Notes: generated from the letters alone by a model not told the origin. A stretch of 42,130 bases of DNA from an uncultured Clostridia bacterium (GCA_947176265.1 CAMWQA010000007.1:1-42130); one strand, 5' to 3'. Shown: positions 1 through 7,689, numbered from the stretch's first letter. Program-made: numbers and translations.

Positions 1-65
1 GTATATTATGTGTGTAAATAAGATTTACACAATTAATTAGCTCATAATTTTCCCCCTTATCATAT

Positions 66-110
66 AAAGGAAGGGCGGTGGTCGAAAGATTACCGTCCTT
101 TCTTTTTTTA
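66..110 (+). terminator. intrinsic terminator of a gene upstream of the window
   Basis: An 18-bp stem with G-T pairs (66-83 with 88-105) is closed by a GAAA tetraloop and followed by a T-rich tract. It reads on the + strand, so it should end a transcript that begins before the window. Confidence 0.85.
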
Positions 111-111
111 T

Positions 112-273
112 GTTTGGCTCAAAGGTAGGCTAGGCAAATCTAAAATGCATCTTTTCCGCCAAATCAATATAGTACTCACTTTGACGTACAGCAAGTACGA
201 CAAAGATCAATCAATATCGCCTTGACGCAAAATCTACTATTTTATTCTTTGCCTATCTCCCTTCTCGCCAAAC
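112..273. repeat. GTAC-centred palindromic element, copy 1
   Basis: This 162-bp imperfect palindrome has perfect 7-bp ends, GTTTGGC (112-118) and GCCAAAC (267-273). Its exact centre is GTAC-AGCAA-GTAC (186-198). It starts directly after a terminator T tract. The left end is nearly identical over about 45 bp to the copy at 37753-37914, which is also 162 bp long. Confidence 0.75.
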
Positions 274-330
274 GAGGGTGGTCACAAATTCTATCGATAG
301 CACCAACTAAGCCTATAAAATTTTAAATGT

Positions 331-402
331 CATTCTGAGCGTAGTCGAAGAATCTCCCCGATTTAAAAAGTTATTTCATTTCGACCGTAGTGGAGAAATC
401 TC
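331..402. repeat. two intergenic repeats of the CGACCGTAGTGGAGAAATCTC type
   Basis: 331-356 reads CATTCTGAGCGTAGTCGAAG followed by AATCTC. 376-402 contains CGACCGTAGTGGAGAAATCTC in two adjoining parts. Related units occur at 8882, 15316, 25821 and 33088. Nothing else is recognised between 274 and 480. Confidence 0.6.
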
Positions 403-480
403 TATCAGTATTAAGAGTTTAATGCCCATTAGCGATAATTTAAGACTTAACAAACTTATTTTTGTATGAAGTTTATGAAC

Positions 481-542
481 ATTCTCATATTTGTATGAGA
501 ATACTCATATTGCAACATTTTTCAAAAAATATGTTGTATAAT
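481..542 (+). promoter_or_regulatory. promoter with palindromic operator
   Basis: A perfect palindrome ATTCTCATA-TTTG-TATGAGAAT (481-502) is followed by a third half site CTCATAT (504-510). The -10 TATAAT lies at 537-542; the -35 is unclear (TTGCAA at 510 is 21 bases away). The half sites suggest control by a DNA-binding repressor, perhaps the XRE protein encoded at 955-1152. That link is inference. Confidence 0.55.
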
Positions 543-572
543 GTAAAAAATAAATTAAGGAGAAAAGACAAT

Positions 573-803
573 ATGCAAAACGACATTAATAATTACAATG
601 TAGAAACCATAAAAGTAAAACAAGAAATGGATTGGTACATAGTACTGGAATATTTAGAGAGTATAAGGACTTTTTGTCCGTTATTTAAGGATAAAAAATT
701 TAGCAAAATGTTTGAGGAAATGAGGCAATATGTGGAAGAGCAGATCGACGTGCCCAATGAAATTGTGGATAAGTACGTAGTAGTGGAGTGCAAAAAGATC
801 TAA
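573..803 (+). CDS. hypothetical protein (76 aa)
   Basis: I do not recognise this small protein. It has no signal peptide or membrane segment and a charged C-terminal half rich in Glu, Lys and Val. The start at 573 is chosen because AAGGAG stands 7-12 bases upstream; an in-frame ATG at 462 lies before the -10 element (537-542) and cannot be on that transcript. The gene is alone, driven by a promoter with a palindromic operator, and ends at an intrinsic terminator (823-853). It converges with an XRE regulator gene. A function in a small regulated accessory unit is possible but not shown. Confidence 0.6.
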   Translation: MQNDINNYNVETIKVKQEMDWYIVLEYLESIRTFCPLFKDKKFSKMFEEMRQYVEEQIDVPNEIVDKYVVVECKKI

Positions 804-822
804 ATTAATTTTATCCTATACT

Positions 823-853
823 AAAAACAGCTATTAACAATAGTCGTTTTTAA
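823..853 (+). terminator. intrinsic terminator of the 573-803 gene
   Basis: Stem AAAAACAGCTATT (823-835) pairs with AATAGTCGTTTTT (839-851) around an AAC loop, with an AG/GA mismatch. The right arm ends in a T run. Confidence 0.7.
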
Positions 854-950
854 TATCACTTTGCCGTAGGCAAAATATAACTGCCACATAGTGGCAATAT
901 AACTCGCCGTAGGCGAATATCACTTATCTGCAAAGCAATCTTTGCAGATA
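852..950. repeat. minihairpin array A with AATATMACT linkers
   Basis: Four short hairpins are joined by AATATCACT or ATATAACT: TTGCC-GTA-GGCAA, GCCAC-ATA-GTGGC, CGCC-GTA-GGCG and a longer 11-bp hairpin (927-950). Stem sequences differ while each stays self-complementary. The first linker follows immediately after the T run of the terminator at 823-853. Arrays at 17535-17640 and 27952-28026 share the linker. Confidence 0.75.
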
Positions 951-954
951 ACAT

Positions 955-1152
955 TCATTCTCTTCCTAAAAGATAGTCGCTAGATACTTCAAAAAAATCG
1001 GCAAGGCGAACGATATAACTTGCTTTTGGCTCGTTTATTCCACGCTCCCAATAGTCGATGGCTTTTTGGCTCACACCGATTTCGCTTGCAAGTTTTTGTT
1101 GAGAAATATTCCTTTCCAGTCTTAAATTCTTTATAATTTCGCCGATATTCAT
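955..1152 (-). CDS. XRE-family transcriptional regulator (65 aa)
   Basis: A single helix-turn-helix domain of the Cro/C1 (HTH_3) type fills the protein. Residues 17-38 carry the ISQQKLASEIGVSQKAIDYW pattern with the recognition helix, and the C-terminus FFEVSSDYLLGRE is typical of this family. It should bind palindromic operators as a dimer. Candidate sites are the divergent promoter at 1186-1232 and the operator at 481-510. No Shine-Dalgarno sequence precedes the ATG. TATAAT (complement of 1159-1164) sits exactly six bases before it, so the mRNA may be leaderless. The -35 is weak. Confidence 0.85.
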   Translation of the reverse strand: MNIGEIIKNLRLERNISQQKLASEIGVSQKAIDYWERGINEPKASYIVRLADFFEVSSDYLLGRE

Positions 1153-1185
1153 ACTTTAATTATAAAATAAAAGTGTTGCAAATGC

Positions 1186-1232
1186 TTGACAAAGAAGATT
1201 TCTTCTTGTACAATAGAATTATCAAGAAGAAA
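1186..1232 (+). promoter_or_regulatory. strong promoter with flanking operator
   Basis: TTGACA (1186-1191), a 17-base spacer and TACAAT (1209-1214) form a near-consensus sigma-A promoter. An inverted repeat, TTTCTTCTTG (1199-1208) and CAAGAAGAAA (1223-1232), brackets the -10 with 10-bp perfect arms. This is a classic repressor layout, probably for the divergent XRE gene. Confidence 0.8.
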
Positions 1233-1351
1233 ACTACTTGATTCATTTCCCTTGTTAACTCCTCCTTATGGGGTTAGTGCATATTTGTGACAAATTTACG
1301 TGCAAATTATTTGTTACACAGAAAGGCCGTGGATAACTCCACGACCTTTTT
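1221..1351 (+). ncRNA. candidate small RNA, about 130 nt
   Basis: The region runs from the start point predicted by the 1186-1214 promoter to an intrinsic terminator and holds no ORF with a ribosome binding site. Three hairpins can be drawn: 1256-1262 with 1270-1276, a TGTGACAAAT/ATTTGTTACA arm pair (about 1287-1318), and the terminator (1322-1349). CUCCUCCUU (1259-1267), partly in the first loop, is complementary to Shine-Dalgarno sequences. A 22-codon ORF at 1268-1336 lacks a binding site. The RNA identity is inferred. Confidence 0.45.
1322..1351 (+). terminator. intrinsic terminator of the candidate sRNA
   Basis: AAAGG-CGTGG (1322-1332) pairs with CCACG-CCTTT (1339-1349), with one C-A mismatch and an ATAACT loop, then T. 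Confidence 0.7.
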
Positions 1352-1410
1352 GCAACTTTTGGCAGTCAAAGGGAATTAATATATTGAAGTAATAATATCC
1401 TTTGTCTGCC

Positions 1411-1569
1411 TTAGCGAGGCAATGATAATTGTATAAGCGTCGCAATACTTTGTTGCGCTTACGTTTTGCCTCAGTCACGTACGCACAGTACGCTCCCATC
1501 GGCAAATCCGTGCGCGCCTCGTCTTGCTCGCTTCTCCAATCATCATTATTTCCTACGCCAACGCTCTAA
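1411..1569. repeat. GTAC-centred palindromic element, copy 2
   Basis: This is a 159-bp imperfect palindrome around GTAC-GCACA-GTAC (1479-1491). Matching arm blocks include TTAGCG, AATGAT, AAGCG, GCGC and TTTGCC and their complements at similar distances on the right. It lies between the sRNA terminator and the 39-aa gene. Confidence 0.65.
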
Positions 1570-1577
1570 TACAGTCG

Positions 1578-1697
1578 TTACTGTTGTTTAGAAGAACAAC
1601 CGCAATTAGAGCAACTCTTTGTTTGAGACTTTGTGGCGCTGGTAGACTTGCTCGTCTTAGAGCTTGCGCTACTGCTTTGTTTAGAATTTCTTGCCAT
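1578..1697 (-). CDS. small Ser/Lys/Thr-rich protein with CxxCxC tail (39 aa)
   Basis: The protein is almost entirely Ser, Lys, Thr, Ala and Gln up to residue 28, then SCSNCGCSSKQQ with Cys 29, 32 and 34. The start is well supported: AAAGGAGG lies 8 bases before the ATG. It follows the M1 peptidase gene on the same strand after 106 bases. No family is recognised. The cysteines could bind metal or form disulfides. Its 3' end abuts the palindromic element at 1411-1569. Confidence 0.6.
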   Translation of the reverse strand: MARNSKQSSSASSKTSKSTSATKSQTKSCSNCGCSSKQQ

Positions 1698-1803
1698 AAT
1701 ATCTCCTCCTTTTTCTTGCAACCATTTATTGATTGCAATAGTATTGTGCACACTATAGGGGAGAAGTATACGCAAAATCATTTTACATTTTATGGTATGG
1801 AGT

Positions 1804-3228
1804 TTACACGTTTGCCACCCAAGTTTTCATAAGTCCGCTTGCGTTTGATTGAGCGTTATCGAGACAAGCGTAGAGATTATCGGGCGAGGCAATCTTGAAC
1901 TTATACGTCGCATAGTATTCTTTCAACGCTTTGAGCAACGTATCTTTACCAAGAGTATCTTGCAAATACTTCCACATTATCAAAGACTTGTTGTAAGTGA
2001 TGTTAGTGTAATAGTAGTTGCTAGGGAAGTCGTTGAGCCTTCCGCCAAGAACTCCTTTTGCCGATTCGCCTACGGAATTTTGAATATCAATAAATCTATG
2101 AAATTGCGAGTATGCGTCGGAGAGCATAAGCGAGGAGTAGTCCACGTTGCCGACATTTACGAAATAAAGGTAGGTCGCGTAGCTCGTCAGTCCTTCGTCT
2201 TGCCAAGCGTTGATGAGATTATTGCTACCCACTGCGCCGTACCACCATTGATGAGCGATTTCGTGCGCGACAACTTCTTCGTAAGTCGCTCCGCCCAAAG
2301 TTTCGTTTATTACGCACAGCGTGCCGTATTCCATGCCGCCCGCAACGAATGGCATATCGGCGACAGCCAAAGTGTCGTACGCGTATTTGCCAAAAAGTTT
2401 TCCGTATACTGCTAAGGATTTTTGCATATATGTCAGAGTGTCGGTTTTTTCGCCGAGATAGCTTAACTCAACGCCGTCGTATTTACTGACGCTCTTTTTA
2501 AGTGTGGGAGAGAGTATCAATGCAAAATCGCGGATATTCTTTGCCTTTGCGGTAATTATAGTTTCGCCGTTTTCCTCGCCTTGTTTACTCTTTCCGCTTG
2601 ATACGTAATCCCAACCGTTTGGAAGATTGAAAGTCACTTGATAATTTGCCGCGTCGGAGAAGTAGGGATCGCCGATAGGAGAGTATTCGTCGTAATACCA
2701 CTTGCCGTCGACGAATGCGCAAAGCATTGGATAAAAGCCTGTCAACGATATGCCTTTTTCGTTGAAACCGTACCGTCCGTTGGTATGCGGAAGCGTGATA
2801 GTATATTGCATATCCACGCTTATTTTTTCGCCTGCTTGGAGCGGAGAATGTAGAGATACCGTAAGGATATTGCTTTCAAAATCAAAGTCGTAGTGCGCAA
2901 TATCGCCATACACTTCTTTGAGTTCAAAAGCGCCGTAACTTATTCCGTCGGGATAGAAATCTCCCTGTTCTTCCTGCGCGCACGGCAGAGGCTTTCGTTT
3001 GTCAAAAGCGTTGGCGTACACGTTGAATTTCAGCTCTTCAAGCGGCGCGCCGTAGTCGTTTACGATATCGACTTTTTGACTGCACTCTACGGTGTTATCT
3101 TCTTGAATATCAAGCCAAATTTTGTAGGTCGTAATGGGCTCGTCTTGCGTTTTGCAAGATACTGCAAAGACGAGAAGTGAACATACGATAATTGCAACGC
3201 ATATAATGGATATAATCTTCTTTTTCAT
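1804..3228 (-). CDS. M1-family metallopeptidase lipoprotein
   Basis: This is a zinc aminopeptidase-like protein anchored on the outer face of the membrane. It starts with a lipoprotein signal peptide (MKKK, hydrophobic stretch, lipobox FAVSC with Cys25). Residues 297-301 GGMEY match the substrate-binding GxMEN region, and the zinc site HEIAH (322-326) is followed after 18 residues by the third ligand Glu345, the M1 pattern HExxHx18E. At 474 aa it has the N-terminal beta domain and catalytic domain but lacks the long C-terminal domain of PepN. No clear ribosome binding site precedes the ATG. It probably processes peptides outside the cell for nutrition; the substrate is unknown. Confidence 0.88.
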   Translation of the reverse strand: MKKKIISIICVAIIVCSLLVFAVSCKTQDEPITTYKIWLDIQEDNTVECSQKVDIVNDYGAPLEELKFNVYANAFDKRKPLPCAQEEQGDFYPDGISYGAFELKEVYGDIAHYDFDFESNILTVSLHSPLQAGEKISVDMQYTITLPHTNGRYGFNEKGISLTGFYPMLCAFVDGKWYYDEYSPIGDPYFSDAANYQVTFNLPNGWDYVSSGKSKQGEENGETIITAKAKNIRDFALILSPTLKKSVSKYDGVELSYLGEKTDTLTYMQKSLAVYGKLFGKYAYDTLAVADMPFVAGGMEYGTLCVINETLGGATYEEVVAHEIAHQWWYGAVGSNNLINAWQDEGLTSYATYLYFVNVGNVDYSSLMLSDAYSQFHRFIDIQNSVGESAKGVLGGRLNDFPSNYYYTNITYNKSLIMWKYLQDTLGKDTLLKALKEYYATYKFKIASPDNLYACLDNAQSNASGLMKTWVANV

Positions 3229-3283
3229 ACAAGATTTTATGCGGTAATAAATATAATTATGTAAAATCTACAATAATTGGCTC

Positions 3284-3313
3284 TTGACATATATTATAAA
3301 TAGATAGTAGAAT
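3284..3313 (+). promoter_or_regulatory. sigma-A promoter of the SPFH operon
   Basis: TTGACA (3284-3289), an 18-base spacer and TAGAAT (3308-3313). The predicted transcript starts just before the palindromic element at 3341-3500, which therefore forms the 5' UTR of the 3512 gene. Confidence 0.7.
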
Positions 3314-3340
3314 ATAAATGTAAAAATAAATATAAAATTA

Positions 3341-3500
3341 TCCGAGGATAGACCTATGCGAATACGTCCAAACAGCGGAATTTGAGTTGGATTACGATTG
3401 GCGACGAGGTCAAGGCGTACTATATGTACGTCGACCGAGCGGCGGGCGTAAGCCGACCGAAGGACGCGTTTAGATGTATTTGAATAGGCATATCGTCGGA
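3341..3500. repeat. GTAC-centred palindromic element, copy 3
   Basis: This 160-bp element has matching ends: TCCGAGGATAGACCTAT at the left and, at the right, the complement of TCCGACGATATGCCTAT (3484-3500). The centre is GTAC-TATAT-GTAC (3417-3429). It lies exactly between the promoter at 3284-3313 and the GGAGG binding site (3502-3506), so the mRNA leader would fold into one long hairpin. Confidence 0.75.
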
Positions 3501-3511
3501 TGGAGGTACAA

Positions 3512-4675
3512 ATGGGATTTTTAAAAAATCAATTTAGAAAGGTAATCCAATGGGAGAGCGATAACGTCAACGACATTATCTACAAATACCCACTTGAGAG
3601 AAAAGAAGAGATAATGCGCAAGTCCACGCTTGTAGTCAGAGAGGGACAAAAGGCGCTCTTTATTCAAGAGGGCAAACTTGCCGACGTATTCGGACCGGGT
3701 ACGTATCAGCTTAACGATATACGCAACTTCCCATTGTTGACTCAGCTTTATCATTGGAAGACTCTTTGGGAAAGCCCTTACACAGGCGACGTATACTTCA
3801 TATCTACCAAGCAATTCTTGAATATGAAGTGGGGTACGTCCAATCCCATTATGATGAGAGACCAAGACTACGGCGTAGTGAGAGTAAGGGGCTTTGGCGT
3901 ATACTCGTTTGCAGTAGGCACGCCTACCAACGCTTTGAGAGAACTCATAGGTTCTATGAGCAGTTTTACGGTACGCAACGTCGACGATTACTTTAAGAAA
4001 ATTATCACGTCCACACTTTCCAACGTAATCGCAGAATCCAAGATACCTGCGCTTGATCTTGCCATGCACTACGACGATTTGGCAGAAATGGCAAAGGCAA
4101 AACTGGCAGACGAGTTTGAAAAGATTGGTATTGAGATTAAGGCTCTCGTAATAGAGAATTTGTCCTTGCCGGAAGAAGTGGAAAGAATGCTAGACAAGCG
4201 CACCAACGTGGGCGTAATGAAGGGCGCAATGAAAGAATACACCCAAATGGAAAGCATAGAAGCTATGAAGAGCGCGGCCAAAAATCCTGGCGGTATGAGC
4301 GGACTCGGCGTTGGTATGGGCGCAGGCGTAAGCATGGGCAAAATGTTTGTCGACGCAATGTCTTCAGTATCCAATTCTCAAGAAGAGAGAGTAGTGGAAG
4401 AAAAGATTGCCGAAGAAAAGATTCAACGCGACGATACCGTTGAGTGTCCCAACTGTCACAGCAGCGTACCAAAGAACAGCAAGTTCTGTCCCGAGTGCGG
4501 CAACAATATGACGCCGCCCAAAAAGCTTTGTCCTGCGTGCGGCGCAGAAGTAGGCAAAGCTAAGTTTTGTCCCGAATGCGGAGCAAGAGTAGACGAAATA
4601 AGATGCAAAGAGTGCGGAAAGGTACTCAAGCCAAATCAGAAATTCTGTCCCGATTGCGGCACTAAACAAGACTAA
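3512..4675 (+). CDS. SPFH-domain protein with C-terminal zinc ribbons (YdjI-like)
   Basis: Residues about 25-235 form an SPFH (band 7/stomatin-like) domain of the type first named virion core protein, seen in FGPGTYQLNDI and the RVRGFGVYSF region. A Gly/Met-rich linker follows, then three short zinc ribbons (CPNC...CPEC, CPAC...CPEC, CKEC...CPDC). It resembles YdjI of the Bacillus subtilis ydjFGHI membrane-stress operon. The start at 3512 is chosen because GGAGG ends 5 bases upstream; an ATG at 3500 overlaps that site. The next gene, a TFIIB-type zinc-ribbon membrane protein, follows after 10 bases, so the two probably act together at the membrane. Confidence 0.85.
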   Translation: MGFLKNQFRKVIQWESDNVNDIIYKYPLERKEEIMRKSTLVVREGQKALFIQEGKLADVFGPGTYQLNDIRNFPLLTQLYHWKTLWESPYTGDVYFISTKQFLNMKWGTSNPIMMRDQDYGVVRVRGFGVYSFAVGTPTNALRELIGSMSSFTVRNVDDYFKKIITSTLSNVIAESKIPALDLAMHYDDLAEMAKAKLADEFEKIGIEIKALVIENLSLPEEVERMLDKRTNVGVMKGAMKEYTQMESIEAMKSAAKNPGGMSGLGVGMGAGVSMGKMFVDAMSSVSNSQEERVVEEKIAEEKIQRDDTVECPNCHSSVPKNSKFCPECGNNMTPPKKLCPACGAEVGKAKFCPECGARVDEIRCKECGKVLKPNQKFCPDCGTKQD

Positions 4676-4685
4676 TAGATAACCT

Positions 4686-5768
4686 ATGCAAGCAAACACG
4701 ACCCAACAGCAATCACTTCATTCTCAGGTATACAAATGCAAAAGTTGCGGCAACTTTTTGCACTACGATCCCGAGAGCAAAAAGATGAAATGCGATTATT
4801 GCAATACCACCGTGCCTACGCAAGAAGTAGGCATGGCGCATGAATTGCCCTATCACGACGGAGTTGAGCAAGGCTTCGTCAAGTGGGGCGGTATAAAGAG
4901 CGTCAAGTGCAAGTCTTGCGGAGCGGTAACAGTATTGCCCGACTATGAGGTCGTGTCCAACTGTCCATTCTGCAATGCGCACAATATCGTTGATACTGAA
5001 GAAATCGACGGACTTCAACCCAACGGTATCTTGCCTTTTAAGATAACCAAAGAGCACGTTCCTACAGTCTATGAAAATTGGCTTAAGAGCAAGAAGTTAG
5101 CGCCGGGCAGACTCAAAAAGGATGCAAAGCGTCAACCTGCAAGGGGCGTATACGTTCCGCTGTTTACTTTTGATACGGCGGCGGATTGCGACTATACCAT
5201 AAGATACGGTCAGCATTACACCGTCACTGTGGGGAGCGGTAAAAACAGACATACGGAGACGAGGACGAGGTGGTACACAGCAAGCGGTCACGTCTACGAC
5301 TTTTTCAACGACGTGCAGATAGAGGCAAGCAAGTCTATCACTCAAAAAAATCTCAGGAAGTTAGGCGGTTTTGACACCGACAATAGCCTCGAGTATCACA
5401 ATCAATTTATCAGCGGTTACAGCGCGGAAAGATACGATAAGAGCTTAGACGAGAGCTGGGCGGACGCAAAGGACGTTATCAAAGCGTCATTGCGCCAGCA
5501 AATTGTCTCGAGGTATCGCGCCGACGTAGTAGATTACGTCAATATGAGTTGTTCGTATTCAGAAAGGACGTACAAGTATGTACTAGTTCCCGTATGGATA
5601 TTCAATTATCATTACGGCAAAAAGTCCTATGACTGTATCGTCAACGGCAGATCGGGCAGAGTAGTGGGCAAATATCCCAAATCTTTCGTCAAGAGTGGCG
5701 CGATTGCTCTATCGGTACTTGCCGTCGCAGGTTTTCTCGTATGGCTATTCGTCAAATATTTTGTTTAA
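4686..5768 (+). CDS. TFIIB-type zinc-ribbon membrane protein (YdjG-like)
   Basis: The N-terminus carries two zinc ribbons, CKSC...CDYC (about residues 18-39) and CKSC...CPFC (about 76-97). A soluble middle region contains a Tyr/Thr-rich segment around residues 160-205, and the C-terminus has one transmembrane helix (about 337-357) ending KYFV. Length and order fit the YdjG-like family that accompanies SPFH/zinc-ribbon proteins. Only ten bases separate it from the SPFH gene and there is no good ribosome binding site, which suggests translational coupling. A role in membrane stress or protein quality control is inferred from the B. subtilis context; no PspA homologue is present here. Confidence 0.8.
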   Translation: MQANTTQQQSLHSQVYKCKSCGNFLHYDPESKKMKCDYCNTTVPTQEVGMAHELPYHDGVEQGFVKWGGIKSVKCKSCGAVTVLPDYEVVSNCPFCNAHNIVDTEEIDGLQPNGILPFKITKEHVPTVYENWLKSKKLAPGRLKKDAKRQPARGVYVPLFTFDTAADCDYTIRYGQHYTVTVGSGKNRHTETRTRWYTASGHVYDFFNDVQIEASKSITQKNLRKLGGFDTDNSLEYHNQFISGYSAERYDKSLDESWADAKDVIKASLRQQIVSRYRADVVDYVNMSCSYSERTYKYVLVPVWIFNYHYGKKSYDCIVNGRSGRVVGKYPKSFVKSGAIALSVLAVAGFLVWLFVKYFV

Positions 5769-5833
5769 AACGATAGCCATTTAGGATATAATAATATATA
5801 ATATCAGTATAATAATAATTTTGGAGGCGCATT

Positions 5834-6037
5834 ATGGCAATAACTAAGGATATGCTCATTGCAGAAGCATTGCAACATGAAAACAGCGAGGCTATCGCAG
5901 AGACACTTTTGAGTATCGGCATGCACTGTTTCGGTTGCGCAATGGCAAGAGGCGAAACTATTGAAGAAGCCGCTATGGTACACGGCGTTGACGTGGACGA
6001 GCTTGTCAAGAAACTCAACGAAGTTGCAGACAATTAA
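5834..6037 (+). CDS. DUF1858 domain protein (67 aa)
   Basis: This small protein matches the DUF1858 family, named as hybrid-cluster-protein-associated redox disulfide domain. It shows the expected helix pair and the conserved MHCFGCAMA motif with Cys32 and Cys35 as a CxxC pair. GGAGG stands 8 bases before the ATG. It has its own spacing from the zinc-ribbon gene upstream and is followed by an intrinsic terminator (6061-6092). The CxxC suggests redox or metal chemistry; the actual partner is unknown. Confidence 0.88.
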   Translation: MAITKDMLIAEALQHENSEAIAETLLSIGMHCFGCAMARGETIEEAAMVHGVDVDELVKKLNEVADN

Positions 6038-6060
6038 ATCATTATAATTTAAAAAACACG

Positions 6061-6092
6061 AGGCGAGAGTTTTCTCTCGCCTTTGTCGTTTT
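6061..6092 (+). terminator. intrinsic terminator
   Basis: AGGCGAGAG-TTTT-CTCTCGCCT (6061-6082), then TTGTCGTTTTA. The T tract is interrupted. Confidence 0.7.
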
Positions 6093-6124
6093 ATCGCATA
6101 ATTTTTTTAAATACTTAAAAATAA

Positions 6125-6153
6125 TTGCAATAATGATATATTTTTGGTAAAAT
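6125..6153 (+). promoter_or_regulatory. promoter of pfp
   Basis: TTGCAA (6125-6130), a 17-base spacer and TAAAAT (6148-6153) in a very AT-rich stretch, about 60 bases before the coding start. Confidence 0.65.
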
Positions 6154-6215
6154 AATAAAGGTTTTTTAATAAAAACATAAATACTTAAAGCAAAATAAAG
6201 TTTTGGAGGCTTTTT

Positions 6216-7469
6216 ATGGAAAAGTTAGTAGGAGCATGTATGTTCGGACAATCCGGTGGTCCGTCATCTGTTATCAACTCAAGCGCTGCAGGTGTATTTA
6301 CCGAAGCGTTGAAACAAGATTGCATTACAGCCGTTTACGGCGCTGCTCACGGTATCAAGGGCGTACTCAACGAAGAGTTCTACGATATCAGCAAAGAGGA
6401 TATGAAAGAGCTTATGTTGCTCAAGAATACTCCTTCTTCCGCTCTCGGTAGCGTAAGATACAAGCTCAAGGCAGAGAAGGTAGACGACACAGACTACAAG
6501 AGACTTCTCGAAGTATTCAAAAAGTATAATATCCGTTACTTCTTCTACAACGGCGGTAACGACTCTATGGACACTTGCAACAAGGTCAGCAAGTATATGA
6601 AGAAGTCTGGTTGGGATTGCCGTGTAATGGGCGTTCCAAAGACCATTGATAACGACCTTTTCGGTACGGATCACTGCCCGGGTTACGGCTCGGCTGCAAA
6701 GTACGTTGCTACGACGACTATGGAACTCAAGTTGGACGCGACCGTATACGACACTCCAATGATTACCGTAGTTGAGGCTATGGGACGTCACGCAGGCTGG
6801 CTTACCGCAGCGTCCGCGCTTGCTTGCGCAAAGGGTCTCGGTCCAGATCTCATCTATTTGCCAGAAATCCCATTCTCCACGGACAAGTTCCTTGCAGACG
6901 TTGACAAGAAGATGAAGGCAAACAACGGCAAGTGTATGATAGTCATCTCCGAAGGTATCGCAGACGAGAACGGTACTCTTATCGCAGAGAAGATAAACGA
7001 AAACGTTGCAAAGGACTCTTTCGGTCACGCGCAACTCGGCGGCGTAGGTACGGCTCTTGCAAATCTTTGCAAAGAGAAGTTCGGTTGCAAAACAAGAGCT
7101 ATTGAATTCTCGCTTATGCAAAGATGCGGCGCTCATTTGGCTTCCAAGGCAGACGTTGAAGAAGCTTTCAAGGCAGGTCAAGCCGCAGTTAAGTATGCAG
7201 TAAGCGGAAAGACCGACAAGATGGTTATCCTCAAGAGAGATATGAACTCAGGCAAGTATAAGTGCAAAGTCGGCGTTATGGACGTTGCTAAGGCTGCCAA
7301 CACCGAGAAGAAAGTTCCGCTCGAGTGGATTATCAACGACGGCACGATGCTTTCGCAAGACTTCATTGATTACGCTTTGCCGCTCATTCAAGGCGACAGC
7401 AAAGCTCCGCTTGAAGACGGACTTCCAAGATTTGCACAACTCAAGAAAGTATTCGTTGCTAAGAAGTAA
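6216..7469 (+). CDS. pfp: diphosphate-dependent 6-phosphofructokinase
   Basis: This enzyme phosphorylates fructose 6-phosphate in glycolysis, probably using pyrophosphate. The family motifs are the N-terminal GQSGGPSSVIN loop, GGNDSMD (about residues 113-119) in place of the ATP-type GGDGS, and PKTIDND (about 140-147), where Lys replaces the Gly of ATP-dependent enzymes, then MGRHAGWL near residue 190. Those two replacements are the accepted signature for PPi use. The reaction would be reversible and save ATP, as in several Clostridia. GGAGG stands 8 bases before the ATG, a consensus promoter is at 6125-6153, and a strong terminator follows. It appears monocistronic. At 417 aa it is of normal length. 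Confidence 0.9.
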   Translation: MEKLVGACMFGQSGGPSSVINSSAAGVFTEALKQDCITAVYGAAHGIKGVLNEEFYDISKEDMKELMLLKNTPSSALGSVRYKLKAEKVDDTDYKRLLEVFKKYNIRYFFYNGGNDSMDTCNKVSKYMKKSGWDCRVMGVPKTIDNDLFGTDHCPGYGSAAKYVATTTMELKLDATVYDTPMITVVEAMGRHAGWLTAASALACAKGLGPDLIYLPEIPFSTDKFLADVDKKMKANNGKCMIVISEGIADENGTLIAEKINENVAKDSFGHAQLGGVGTALANLCKEKFGCKTRAIEFSLMQRCGAHLASKADVEEAFKAGQAAVKYAVSGKTDKMVILKRDMNSGKYKCKVGVMDVAKAANTEKKVPLEWIINDGTMLSQDFIDYALPLIQGDSKAPLEDGLPRFAQLKKVFVAKK

Positions 7470-7489
7470 TCAAAGACAAAAAATAAATA

Positions 7490-7519
7490 AAAAGAGTCGG
7501 GTTATCCCGACTCTTTTTT
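7490..7519. terminator. bidirectional intrinsic terminator between pfp and gpr
   Basis: AAAAGAGTCGGG-TTAT-CCCGACTCTTTTTT is a 12-bp perfect stem with A and T runs on both sides, so it can serve pfp (+) and gpr (-). A second hairpin GGTCGGGA/TCCCGACC follows at 7529-7550. Nothing else is recognised up to 7690. Confidence 0.9.
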
Positions 7520-7689
7520 ATACGACAAGGTCGGGATTTTCGTCCCGACCCGTATTTTGGCTTTTGATTGAAGGATAAATTATGGCTTTTGCTTTTGTTT
7601 TTGTACTTTGTTTATCTTTTGTATTACAGTACATTGTATGTCAATTAGTCTTAATTTGTACCTTGTTTTTGCAATTTATTTTTAAATTA

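Noticed and set aside
1314-1505. 63-codon open frame on the - strand
   Set aside because: It lies across the sRNA terminator and palindromic element 2, has no binding site, and its product shows no family features.
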